Positions 7,073 to 14,196 of a stretch of 64,000 nucleotides of DNA are shown here, in pieces. The number at the start of each line of letters is the position of its first letter. The stretch's first letter is position 1. The translations under genes were made by a program, and so were the position numbers. A model generated the notes under the pieces. The model was not told the DNA's origin. It saw only the letters and a program-made list of their open reading frames with translations, and made no database searches. Where the stretch lies: the NCBI GenBank assembly GCA_041653615.1, contig JBAZEZ010000002.1:1-64000 (forward strand), written 5' to 3'. The DNA is from JAHJUB01 sp041653615 [NCBI: Candidatus Ratteibacteria bacterium] (GTDB taxonomy: Bacteria; Ratteibacteria; UBA8468; MWAK01).

Positions 7073-9160
7073 ATGAATAAAAAAGGTGACGTGCTTATTC
7101 TGGTTATCGGTCTGCTGGCGCTTTTTTTGGTTGCTACCGTAACCTACTTGATGTTGGGACGCACCGGAGCTAAAATTGCCACTTTTAATCTTCAAGAAGT
7201 TAAAGCAAAAGAGATTGCTGAAACCGGAGTGGCTGAAGCGATTTTGCGTTTGAAGAATGATGACCCGAGCGTTGACCATTACGGCGAATTATGGCGTTGT
7301 GATTTTATCGGAGATGAGGTGGATAACGATGCGGACCGATTGCCTGACAGTCGTTGGTTTTTAGTTAAAAAAGAAGACCGAATCATCGGAAGGTATGCTG
7401 TTTTGGTTGAGGATGAATCCGCCAAGATTAATCTGAACGCGGCGGGAAACATTTCCCGAAACGGATATCAGGGTATCGATGAAGGTTGGAAAGTAAACGA
7501 AATCAGTTTACATAATCTGCCCGGCATCAATCCGGAAATAGCCCGAAGTGCCTGTTTGTGGCGCTATGGTTTCAACGGATTGCCGGGCGGAAGCGGTGAT
7601 GACGATTCCGACAATTTTCTTGTAACGGTTGACGGGATAGATAATGATGCCGACGGATCTATCGATGAACCGGGCGAAGGGGTTAACGAGCCGGATGAAT
7701 TTACGGATGTCAAATCGCGCGGTGATGACCGTCCTTTTTTATCTTCGGAAGATTTCAAGGAAGTTTCCGGCGTCGGACCGGAAATCTATGAAAAGGCGAA
7801 GAATGTAATTACCGTTTTTTCATACGATAAAAATCTGAATTTTGGCGGTAAACCGCGTTTTGACCTTAACCGGGCATCAATCAGTGAAATTAAAGAAGGG
7901 CTGCGGCGCTGTGGTTTTAGCAATGAAGCCCAGATTTGCCAGGTAGCGGTAAACATCAGGGATTATCAGGACGAAGATTCTGTTCCCAGCAAAGACGCGG
8001 ATTCAAAAAACAACACATATTATGGATTGGAAAAAACGCCGTATTTCAACGAAATAGAGGCGGCTCCTGATCTTGAAGAAAAGTGGAACGCAAGCGTTTT
8101 AACCTACTGGTGGAGTAAAGGTGAGTTTCTGGAATTGTTTAATCCTTACTCCCAACCTGTTTCTGTGGGAGGTTGGAAGATCGATATCGGCAATCTCTTT
8201 TCGGTCACACTCGAAAAGGACGCGCAGATTCCCGCTTGCGGCTACTATACCATCGGTGACCGTCTTGCTTTTTGGGTGTCGATCAATTTTGCCGCCTGGC
8301 CGCCGGAGGTGGCAATTGTTCCTGTTCTTGACCCTACGCCCAAGGGTTGCGAACAGTATGAAGAATTTATAGGCCTTCCCATCCTGGGTTCCCAACTGGT
8401 TTTGTTTGACGAAAAGGGCAATACGATTGAGAGCACCAATTACGGCCCGGACTTTTTCGGAAAAGCGACCAAACAGAAGAACGATTCCAGGATGAGCGGT
8501 CTTTTTGACTGGTTTCCCGGTCCGTCTTCTCCGGGTAAACAGAACGCGCTCTTTCTCCCAGAGATAGGTCTGGAGGTTAACCGGACAAACTGGCCCGGTC
8601 ATTTTCTGGTTAAAAACAGACCGTTTAGCCAGGTTGGCGAATTGGGAAATATTCACCGGATGCAGCAGTGGCGAACAGCTAACCTCTGGCGGGAGAGTGA
8701 CTCGGATCTTAAAACCCAGGATATTTTTACGGTTTCCTATCCGGTAGATTTACCGGTACCAGGCCGGATTAACATCAACACCGCCTCGCTTCCGGTTTTG
8801 ACCGCCCTCCCCTTTTTCGGGGCAGAAGAGGCTAACAAAATAATTGCCGGGAAACCTTATTCGGAAACCGGCGCCGTGGCTCCAAAACTGAATTTTTTGT
8901 GGGGATATAACCTTAAAGATGACGATAACGACGGGTTTATTGACGAGGATGACGAACGGGAACTGGTTTATCGCCGTATCAGCAACCTGATTACGGTGCG
9001 CAGCAATGTTTTTCGTATTACGGTTACCGGTCAGTCAGTTGAAGATTTCGATGGAAATGGTAAAATAGAAGAGAAAGAGGTTCTGGCGGAGAAGAAGATT
9101 ACGACGATTTACGATCGGGGACGCAAACGCCGGAAGTTTGTTTCCTGGAAAATACAATAG
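7073..9160 (+). CDS. gspK: GspK-like minor pseudopilin with embedded lamin-tail domain
   Basis: A 695-residue protein, about twice the usual GspK length. N-terminus MNKKG is followed by DVLILVIGLLALFLVAT: a prepilin helix lacking Glu at +5, as normal for GspK. Helix-hairpin-helix-like segments (near 261-300 and 563-600, the latter with INTASLPVLTALP) match the GspK saposin-like region. Between them, about 345-485, is a lamin-tail-type domain: GEFLELFNPYSQPVSVGGW, GSQLVLFDEKGNTIE and SPGKQN. Asp-rich calcium-type loops occur at VDGIDNDADGSIDE, DDDNDGFIDEDDE and DFDGNGKIEE. It probably caps the pseudopilus; the extra domain may bind substrate or surface polymer. Confidence 0.8.
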   Translation: MNKKGDVLILVIGLLALFLVATVTYLMLGRTGAKIATFNLQEVKAKEIAETGVAEAILRLKNDDPSVDHYGELWRCDFIGDEVDNDADRLPDSRWFLVKKEDRIIGRYAVLVEDESAKINLNAAGNISRNGYQGIDEGWKVNEISLHNLPGINPEIARSACLWRYGFNGLPGGSGDDDSDNFLVTVDGIDNDADGSIDEPGEGVNEPDEFTDVKSRGDDRPFLSSEDFKEVSGVGPEIYEKAKNVITVFSYDKNLNFGGKPRFDLNRASISEIKEGLRRCGFSNEAQICQVAVNIRDYQDEDSVPSKDADSKNNTYYGLEKTPYFNEIEAAPDLEEKWNASVLTYWWSKGEFLELFNPYSQPVSVGGWKIDIGNLFSVTLEKDAQIPACGYYTIGDRLAFWVSINFAAWPPEVAIVPVLDPTPKGCEQYEEFIGLPILGSQLVLFDEKGNTIESTNYGPDFFGKATKQKNDSRMSGLFDWFPGPSSPGKQNALFLPEIGLEVNRTNWPGHFLVKNRPFSQVGELGNIHRMQQWRTANLWRESDSDLKTQDIFTVSYPVDLPVPGRININTASLPVLTALPFFGAEEANKIIAGKPYSETGAVAPKLNFLWGYNLKDDDNDGFIDEDDERELVYRRISNLITVRSNVFRITVTGQSVEDFDGNGKIEEKEVLAEKKITTIYDRGRKRRKFVSWKIQ

Positions 9161-9164
9161 CTCG

Positions 9165-9331
9165 GGTGTCTGGTTCTTAAAACGCCCTGCGTGTCAGACA
9201 AAACCACGCAACTCGTGAATGAGCCTCTCCGTGTTCTCGCCTGTAATTCAAGGCGAGCCACGGAGACTCATTCACTCTTATTGCTTGTTTTGTATCTGAC
9301 ACTCCGTGAAGTTTTACGAATCAGAACACCC
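9165..9331. repeat. Palindromic element family A, copy 2
   Basis: Inverted ends GGGTGTCTGGTTCTTAAAAC and GTTTTACGAATCAGAACACC. An inner arm pair uses ATGAGCCTCTCCGTG and CACGGAGACTCAT. Shares CACGCAACTCGTGAATGAG with the other copies and TTGCTTGTTTTGT with copy 3. It lies between gspK and the first SurA-like gene. Confidence 0.82.
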
Positions 9332-9362
9332 TTGTTTGTGAAGAAAACAACATAAATGTATT

Positions 9363-9413
9363 AGGACAGGCGTCCCGCCTGTCTAGTTTTGTAGTGCGAC
9401 CCCTTGGGGTTGC
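9363..9413. repeat. Twin GC hairpins
   Basis: Two short hairpins follow each other: GACAGGCGTCCCGCCTGTC and GCGACCCCTTGGGGTTGC. They end 8 bp before the Shine-Dalgarno AGGAG (9421-9425) of the next gene. Their style (TAGTTTTGTAGTGCGACC) resembles the compact hairpin elements near 42800 and 43940. There is no T-run on the coding strand, so a terminator is unlikely. Confidence 0.55.
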
Positions 9414-9430
9414 TTTTTAAAGGAGATATG

Positions 9431-10333
9431 ATGAAGGTTGAAATTAATTTCCGTTTTTTTAAAACGTGTTGGCAGACAAAACGACGACTGGTTTTGATTG
9501 TGTTCGCGGCTTTGATTGTGCTCTTGATAGCAGGTGTAGCAGCTAAAGCGATAATGGAAAAATACAACAAGGACCTGACTTTGGCGGTGGTTAATGGGCA
9601 CCGGATTCGGGTTTCCGATTTCAAAAGGCAGGTGGCCGCGGTTCCGGAGTTTTACCGGGTATACGTAACAGGCAATCGCAGCCAATTTCTGCAGGATTTG
9701 ATTGACCGGGAATTGGTTTACCAAAAAGCCAGGCGCAGCGGTTACGCCCGGAACCGGAATATTGAAGAACGCTTGGCGGAATTAAAAAAAGATTTTTTAG
9801 TGCAGGAATACGTGCAAAAAGAGATACTGGAAAATCCAAACGTTTCGGAGAAGGACCTGCGTCAATACTATAAATCTCACCCGATGGATTTTGTTCAACC
9901 GGCGAGTGTTCATCTGTACGAGATAATGGTGTCCGACCGTAAGATTGCCGAAAATATCGGTGACAGCTACCGAAAAGGAGAAAGTTTTGAAGACCTGGCA
10001 CGCAAGTATTCCGAAGCGCCGAGCAAGGGTCGGGGCGGAGACCTCGGTTTTGTGCGTGAGGGCGCGTTGCCGGAGCAATTGGCCCGGGTCGCTTTTACGA
10101 TGCTACCGGGACAAATCAGTTCGCCTATCCAGACTGAAACCGGATATTACGTTCTAATGGCCGGACAGAATATTCCCAGCCGCCAGTTAAGTTATGAAGA
10201 ATCTATCCCATTGCTCAAAAAGATAATGTACAGCAAATCCGGAGAAAATATTTTTAAGGATTTTCTCGTCAATTTAAGAGCGAAATCTAAAATCAAAATT
10301 ACGGGGGCCAATCTTGAAAAAATGGAGTTTTAA
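9431..10333 (+). CDS. SurA/PrsA-like parvulin peptidyl-prolyl isomerase
   Basis: Membrane-anchored periplasmic foldase of about 300 residues. One transmembrane helix near 17-37 (LVLIVFAALIVLLIAGVAA) is followed by a SurA N-terminal-like helical region and a complete parvulin domain (about 155-255) with VHLYEIMVSDRK, SEAPSKGRGGDLGFV and GQISSPIQTETGYYVLM. The ATG at 9431 is 5 bp from AGGAG; an ATG at 9428 is too close. The stop lies 20 bp inside the next gene, which encodes a related protein, so the two are translationally linked. Likely role: folding of exported or outer-membrane proteins. Confidence 0.85.
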   Translation: MKVEINFRFFKTCWQTKRRLVLIVFAALIVLLIAGVAAKAIMEKYNKDLTLAVVNGHRIRVSDFKRQVAAVPEFYRVYVTGNRSQFLQDLIDRELVYQKARRSGYARNRNIEERLAELKKDFLVQEYVQKEILENPNVSEKDLRQYYKSHPMDFVQPASVHLYEIMVSDRKIAENIGDSYRKGESFEDLARKYSEAPSKGRGGDLGFVREGALPEQLARVAFTMLPGQISSPIQTETGYYVLMAGQNIPSRQLSYEESIPLLKKIMYSKSGENIFKDFLVNLRAKSKIKITGANLEKMEF

Positions 10334-11150
10334 AACTTATCTGATTATACTTGTCGTTTGTTTGTTTCTCCCCGGTGTTTGCCGTTCCGAGATTTCTCTT
10401 CTGGCCCGGGTGGGTAACGAGGCGATAACTTCTTCTGACCTTCAGGACATTATTCAGCCCGGAGAATCCAGAAAAGTGGTCGTGGAAAGATTGGTTGAGG
10501 AACGGCTGATTTTCCTGGAAGCCAGGAAACAAAAAGCGGAAGTTTCCCGGGATGATATTGAAAGTGAGTATGAGCGGATTATGCGTCTTTTTCCGGATCC
10601 GGTCCAGTTTTACCGGCGTCTCAAGGATGAATCGTTAACCCCAACCGCCCTGCGCCGTCGTATCGAACGGCAAATAATGGCGCGGCGTTTCGTCCAGTCG
10701 GAAATTTCCGCTAAAATTAGAACCAACCCCAAGGAATTAGAAGCGTATTCGCAGGAACACCGCGCAGAACTAATGCGGCAGGAGAGCGATTTCCGTCTTT
10801 CGGAAGCAGTTTTTGCTACCCGTAAAGAGATTCCGGAAGAACATTCCGCCGTTGAAGAAAAAATGCAAGACCTTGGTTTCATTACTTTCCGGGAACTTTC
10901 CGAACAGATTCAGGAAGCGATAATTGGTTTAAAGGTCGGGGAGTTTTCGCCGATTATTTATTTGAAAGACGGATATGCTATTTTTAAAATTACGGAGATA
11001 AAACAACCGCCCGATTTCGATTTATCTTCTTTAGCCATGCAGGCAAAACAACTTCTTTTCCGCGAAAAGTATACGGCCGCCTACCGGGAACTGATAAGCG
11101 GTTTAAGAAAAAAAACAGAAGTAAAATATTACTTTGAAGACGCGGAATGA
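10314..11150 (+). CDS. Second SurA-like periplasmic chaperone, reduced parvulin domain
   Basis: A 278-residue exported protein. A Sec signal peptide (MKKWSFKTYLIILVVCLFLP) precedes a SurA N-domain-like helical region (NEAITSSDLQDII, LVEERLIFLEARK). The C-terminal half keeps the end of a parvulin fold (GLKVGEFSPIIYLKDGYAIFKI), but the middle that usually carries the active-site loop is compressed, so isomerase activity is doubtful and a chaperone role more likely. Starts 20 bp inside the preceding foldase gene and ends 4 bp inside pdxA. It may have arisen by duplication of its neighbour. Confidence 0.78.
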   Translation: MKKWSFKTYLIILVVCLFLPGVCRSEISLLARVGNEAITSSDLQDIIQPGESRKVVVERLVEERLIFLEARKQKAEVSRDDIESEYERIMRLFPDPVQFYRRLKDESLTPTALRRRIERQIMARRFVQSEISAKIRTNPKELEAYSQEHRAELMRQESDFRLSEAVFATRKEIPEEHSAVEEKMQDLGFITFRELSEQIQEAIIGLKVGEFSPIIYLKDGYAIFKITEIKQPPDFDLSSLAMQAKQLLFREKYTAAYRELISGLRKKTEVKYYFEDAE

Positions 11151-12094
11151 ATGAAGGTAAATCGGTATTGGGTATTACCATCGGTGACCCAGCCGGCATC
11201 GGCCCGGAAATTACCCTGAAAGCATTGGCAAGCATTAAGGCCGGTCCGGGAACAAAATTCGTTCTCTTTGGCGATAAACCGGTTTTGAAGCGTACCGGAG
11301 TACCGTTGCCGGAGGGTGTTACGGTTGTTTCTTCCGGAATAATAAATAATCAAAAATTTTCCAAAGGCAAGGCAGATTCTTTAGCCGGAAAGGCCGCTTA
11401 CCGATATTTTTCGGATGCGATTTCTTTTTTGAAAAGCGGTGAAATTAAAGCGTTGGTTACCGCTCCGGTTTCAAAAGAAGCGATTAATCTCGCCGGTTTT
11501 AAATTCCGCGGCCATACCGAGGTTCTGACGGAAAGATTCGGCGTAACCGATTACGGAATGTTCTTTTCAGCCGGAAGATTTAGACTCCTCCTGTTAACCA
11601 CCCACCTGAGCCTGTCCGGCGTTTCGAAGGAAATAACCGCGGGTATGATTTTCCGTAAGGTAAGTCTTGCGGACCGTTTTTTAAAGTCAGGTCTGGGAAT
11701 CAAGAATTCAAAAATTCTAATTTGCGGCTTGAATCCTCATGCCGGTGAAGGAGGTTACCTCGGAAAAGAAGAGGAGACTGTTTTTAAGCCGGCGATAGCT
11801 TTATTATTAAAGGAGGGTTTGAATGTTTCCGGGCCGGTACCGGCGGATTCCGCTTATCGTATTTACCGTCAGGAAGGGTTTCACCTGATGGTATCCGCCT
11901 ATCACGACCAGATGCTGCCTCTGTTTAAAGCGCTTTATTTTGACCGGGGAGTTAATATTACTATCGGCCTGCCTTTTATCCGCACCAGTCCGGACCACGG
12001 TACCGCGTTTGACCTTGCCTACAAAAATATCGCGGATAGCCGCAGTATGGAAGCCGCCATCAATCTGGCCTTGCGCCTCGCAAAACACAGTTAA
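11147..12094 (+). CDS. pdxA: 4-hydroxythreonine-4-phosphate dehydrogenase
   Basis: NAD-dependent enzyme of the DXP-dependent pyridoxal 5'-phosphate pathway; oxidises 4-phosphohydroxy-L-threonine, which decarboxylates before ring closure by PdxJ. At 315 residues it has family length. Motifs: ITIGDPAGIGPEITLKAL at the N-terminus, TAPVSKEAINLAGFKFRGHTE, TTHLSL and SAYHDQMLPLFKAL; the His residues of the latter two bind metal. It overlaps the SurA-like gene by 4 bp, matching the common surA-pdxA pairing in Gram-negative bacteria. Confidence 0.93.
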   Translation: MNEGKSVLGITIGDPAGIGPEITLKALASIKAGPGTKFVLFGDKPVLKRTGVPLPEGVTVVSSGIINNQKFSKGKADSLAGKAAYRYFSDAISFLKSGEIKALVTAPVSKEAINLAGFKFRGHTEVLTERFGVTDYGMFFSAGRFRLLLLTTHLSLSGVSKEITAGMIFRKVSLADRFLKSGLGIKNSKILICGLNPHAGEGGYLGKEEETVFKPAIALLLKEGLNVSGPVPADSAYRIYRQEGFHLMVSAYHDQMLPLFKALYFDRGVNITIGLPFIRTSPDHGTAFDLAYKNIADSRSMEAAINLALRLAKHS

Positions 12095-12107
12095 CTGCTT
12101 TATAAGG

Positions 12108-12129
12108 AGCGGGGTGAGGGAAACGAACC
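12108..12129 (-). repeat. Duplicate of the tRNA-Gly 3' end
   Basis: These 22 bp match the last 22 bp of the tRNA-Gly gene (12311-12332) at 21 positions, starting exactly at the discriminator base. The copy is in the same orientation, 203 bp downstream of the original in the tRNA's sense. See the tRNA-linked element at 12130-12310. Confidence 0.75.
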
Positions 12130-12310
12130 ACTCCGCTCCCGGCGGATAGACCTTTGGCAATCGCTTACGCTGCCAGGTCTAAACATCCGCCTCCGCTCCG
12201 TTTTCGAAAGGGGTGCGTCCCCTCTCGAATGACTCACCCCCACCAAGACTGTGCGGGAAAATAACTTTTCCCGCACCCTTCGGGGTTCGATTCCTCGTAA
12301 GAGTGAGCTG
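12130..12310 (-). other. Structured tRNA-Gly-linked spacer element
   Basis: Non-coding 181 bp between the tRNA-Gly gene and its duplicated 3' end. Three structures stand out: an 11-bp perfect hairpin GTGCGGGAAAA/TTTTCCCGCAC with a TAAC loop (12251-12276); a long hairpin 12141-12191 with arms GGCGGAT/ATCCGCC, AGACCT/AGGTCT and GGCA/TGCC; and an inverted T-arm-like block CGGGGTTCGATTCCTCG (12281-12297) complementary over 12 bases to the T-arm of the tRNA itself. The repeat CTCCGCTCC flanks the long hairpin. Function unknown; it could be processed from the tRNA transcript. Confidence 0.6.
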
Positions 12311-12381
12311 AGCGGGGTGAGGGAATCGAACCCTCATTAACAGCTTGGAAGGCTGTAGTTTTACCACTAAACTAACCCCGC
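12311..12381 (-). tRNA. tRNA-Gly (anticodon TCC)
   Basis: A 71-nt cloverleaf read on the minus strand. Acceptor GCGGGGT pairs with ACCCCGC, discriminator U, anticodon loop CTTCCAA giving TCC, T-loop TTCGATT. CCA is not encoded. A well-formed promoter lies just upstream (12394-12422). It is divergent from the HIT-family gene. Confidence 0.96.
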
Positions 12382-12393
12382 ATTCTATCTTTA

Positions 12394-12422
12394 AATATAC
12401 TATTTTCCGTTGAAAAAGTCAA
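12394..12422 (-). promoter_or_regulatory. Sigma-70 promoter of tRNA-Gly
   Basis: On the minus strand, -35 TTGACT (12417-12422) and -10 TATATT (12394-12399) are separated by 17 bp. The predicted start is a few bases ahead of the mature tRNA 5' end at 12381. Confidence 0.8.
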
Positions 12423-12433
12423 GAAAATCCCCT

Positions 12434-12462
12434 TTGCGTTTTCTCCGGATTTGTTGTATTAT
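12434..12462 (+). promoter_or_regulatory. Sigma-70 promoter of the HIT gene
   Basis: TTGCGT (12434-12439), 17-bp spacer, TATTAT (12457-12462). Only 9 bp separate the -10 box from the GTG start at 12472, so the mRNA should have 0-5 leader bases. No Shine-Dalgarno can fit. Confidence 0.65.
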
Positions 12463-12471
12463 ACAAGCATC

Positions 12472-12966
12472 GTGACTAAAGAAAATGGTGTGCTTTGGGC
12501 TCCCTGGCGCAAGGGTTACGTAGTTCAACCCAATAAAGATAAGGCGTGTCTGTTTTGCCGGGTGATACGGGAAAAGAACGACCGTAAGAACCTGGTTGTT
12601 TTCCGCGGCAATGGCGCGTTCATAATTTTAAACCGTTTTCCTTACAATAACGGGCACCTGATGGTTGTTCCCAACCGGCACCTAAAAGACCTTTCGGAGC
12701 TGAAACCGGAAGAAGCGAAAGAATTATTTTCGCTGATTAAAATGACAAATGAGGGGTTAAAAAAAGCGCTGAAACCGGAAGGTTTAAATGTCGGTATTAA
12801 TATGGGTAAGGCCGCCGGCGCCGGAATCGCCGGGCATCTTCACGTGCACATTATTCCCCGCTGGGTTGGAGATACTAACTTTATGCCGGCGGTAAGCGGT
12901 ATCAAATCTTTGCCGGATTCGCTGGACGCGCTTTACGATGAATTGAGCCATGTCTTTTATCGCTGA
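12472..12966 (+). CDS. HIT-family nucleotide hydrolase/transferase
   Basis: A 164-residue cytoplasmic histidine-triad protein acting on nucleotide phosphoanhydride bonds, of the Ap4A phosphorylase/FHIT-like branch (WAPWR at the start, CLFCRVI zinc-like pair, GHLMVVPNRHLKDL). The catalytic triad is HLHVHIIPRW near 130. The exact substrate cannot be told. The GTG at 12472 is preferred; an in-frame TTG at 12451 lies upstream of the -10 box and would not be transcribed. Likely a leaderless mRNA. The end overlaps the next gene by 17 bp. Confidence 0.88.
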   Translation: MTKENGVLWAPWRKGYVVQPNKDKACLFCRVIREKNDRKNLVVFRGNGAFIILNRFPYNNGHLMVVPNRHLKDLSELKPEEAKELFSLIKMTNEGLKKALKPEGLNVGINMGKAAGAGIAGHLHVHIIPRWVGDTNFMPAVSGIKSLPDSLDALYDELSHVFYR

Positions 12967-14173
12967 TTTTCATATTCATTCTAAATATTCCCGTGCTACC
13001 AGTCCGAACATGGATCTGGAGCACTTGGCCCAGTCGGCCCGGGAAAAAGGAATATCCCTGGTAGGAACCGGGGACTTTACCCATCCGGTCTGGTTTCAGG
13101 AGCTGAAAAAAAAGTTACAACCGGCCGAAGACGGGATTTATCTCTACCGGGGGGTCAGGTTTATATTGACTGCCGAGGTCTGTAATATTTTCCCCAGCCG
13201 TGGTTCCATTAAAAGAATACACAACGTTATTTTTTTACCGGACATGGATGCGGCTGAGCGGCTTTCCTCGAAGCTCGCTGTCTACGGCAGCCTGGGCTCT
13301 GACGGACGTCCGATGCTGCAGCTTTCCGCCGACGACCTGATCGGCCGGGTAAAGGATGCCGCCGAATTCGGCTTTGTGGTTCCGGCCCATATCTGGACAC
13401 CGCATTTCTCTCTTTTTGGTTCTAACAGCGGTTTCGACCGAATAGAAGATTGTTTCCCGAAAAGATTATCGGAAGTATTTGCCCTGGAGACCGGTCTTTC
13501 CAGCGACCCGGAGATGAATTGGCGACTTTCCGGGTTGGATGCCTATTCCCTGATATCGAACTCCGACGCTCACTCACCGGCCAAAATCGGTCGGGAAGTC
13601 AACGTTTTCAGCGAAGTTCTCAATTACCGTGAAATTATTGACGTTTTGAAAACAAAAGATAAGAAGCGATTTTTGTATACCGTGGAATATTTTCCGGAAG
13701 AAGGAAAATATCATTACGACGGACATCGCGCTTGCAAATCTTCACTTCCGCCGGAAAAGACTATTGCCAATAAAAACCTCTGCCCGGTTTGCCGCCGGAA
13801 GGTCACCGTGGGTGTGCTGCATCGGGTTTGCGTTTTGGCGGACCGCCCGGAAGGTACTGTTCCGGAAAACAGCATTCCTTTTAAAAGGATGGTACCGCTT
13901 GAACAGATTATAGCCTTCGTTATAAAGAGGCCGGTAGAGAGTCCGGTGGTTAAAGAGAAATACCGGCAATTGGTTGCTAATCTGGCGCCGGAATTCGAAA
14001 TTTTGCTCTCATTGTCGGAATCGGAGATTAAAAGCAAAACAGAACCGGAGATAGCAGCCGCCATCATGTCGGTACGCCAAGGCAGGGTTAGAGTGGAACC
14101 CGGTTACGACGGCGAATTCGGCAAGGTTGAAATAATACCGGAATCAGTGCCGAAACAGGCAACGCTTTTTTAA
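12950..14173 (+). CDS. PHP-domain nuclease of the endonuclease Q family
   Basis: The 407-residue protein opens with a PHP-domain metal motif (FIADFHIHSKYSRATS) and has further metal-ligand strings GTGDFTHP, VPAHIWTPHFSLFGSNSGF and SNSDAHSPAKIGRE, then a zinc-finger-like stretch (CKSS and CPVCRRK near 262-282). This order is that of EndoQ, which nicks DNA 5' of deaminated bases (uracil, hypoxanthine) and was first studied in archaea, with some bacterial homologues. It overlaps the HIT gene by 17 bp. A generic PHP phosphoesterase is the alternative, but the length and zinc motif favour EndoQ. Confidence 0.78.
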   Translation: MSFIADFHIHSKYSRATSPNMDLEHLAQSAREKGISLVGTGDFTHPVWFQELKKKLQPAEDGIYLYRGVRFILTAEVCNIFPSRGSIKRIHNVIFLPDMDAAERLSSKLAVYGSLGSDGRPMLQLSADDLIGRVKDAAEFGFVVPAHIWTPHFSLFGSNSGFDRIEDCFPKRLSEVFALETGLSSDPEMNWRLSGLDAYSLISNSDAHSPAKIGREVNVFSEVLNYREIIDVLKTKDKKRFLYTVEYFPEEGKYHYDGHRACKSSLPPEKTIANKNLCPVCRRKVTVGVLHRVCVLADRPEGTVPENSIPFKRMVPLEQIIAFVIKRPVESPVVKEKYRQLVANLAPEFEILLSLSESEIKSKTEPEIAAAIMSVRQGRVRVEPGYDGEFGKVEIIPESVPKQATLF

Positions 14174-14196
14174 GGACTTCGCCCCAATAAATATTG

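Noticed and set aside
8099-8656. A 185-codon minus-strand frame inside gspK
   Set aside because: Antisense to the lamin-tail region, Arg-rich and featureless; the plus-strand reading shows clear domains.
12251-12276. The 11-bp hairpin as a Rho-independent terminator for pdxA
   Set aside because: No T-run follows on the plus strand, and the hairpin lies about 160 bp beyond the pdxA stop within the tRNA-linked element.
12205-12305. A possible second tRNA on the plus strand, suggested by a T-arm-like CGGGGTTCGATTCCTCG
   Set aside because: No matching acceptor, D-arm or anticodon arm can be built; the block is better seen as an inverted copy of the neighbouring tRNA-Gly T-arm.
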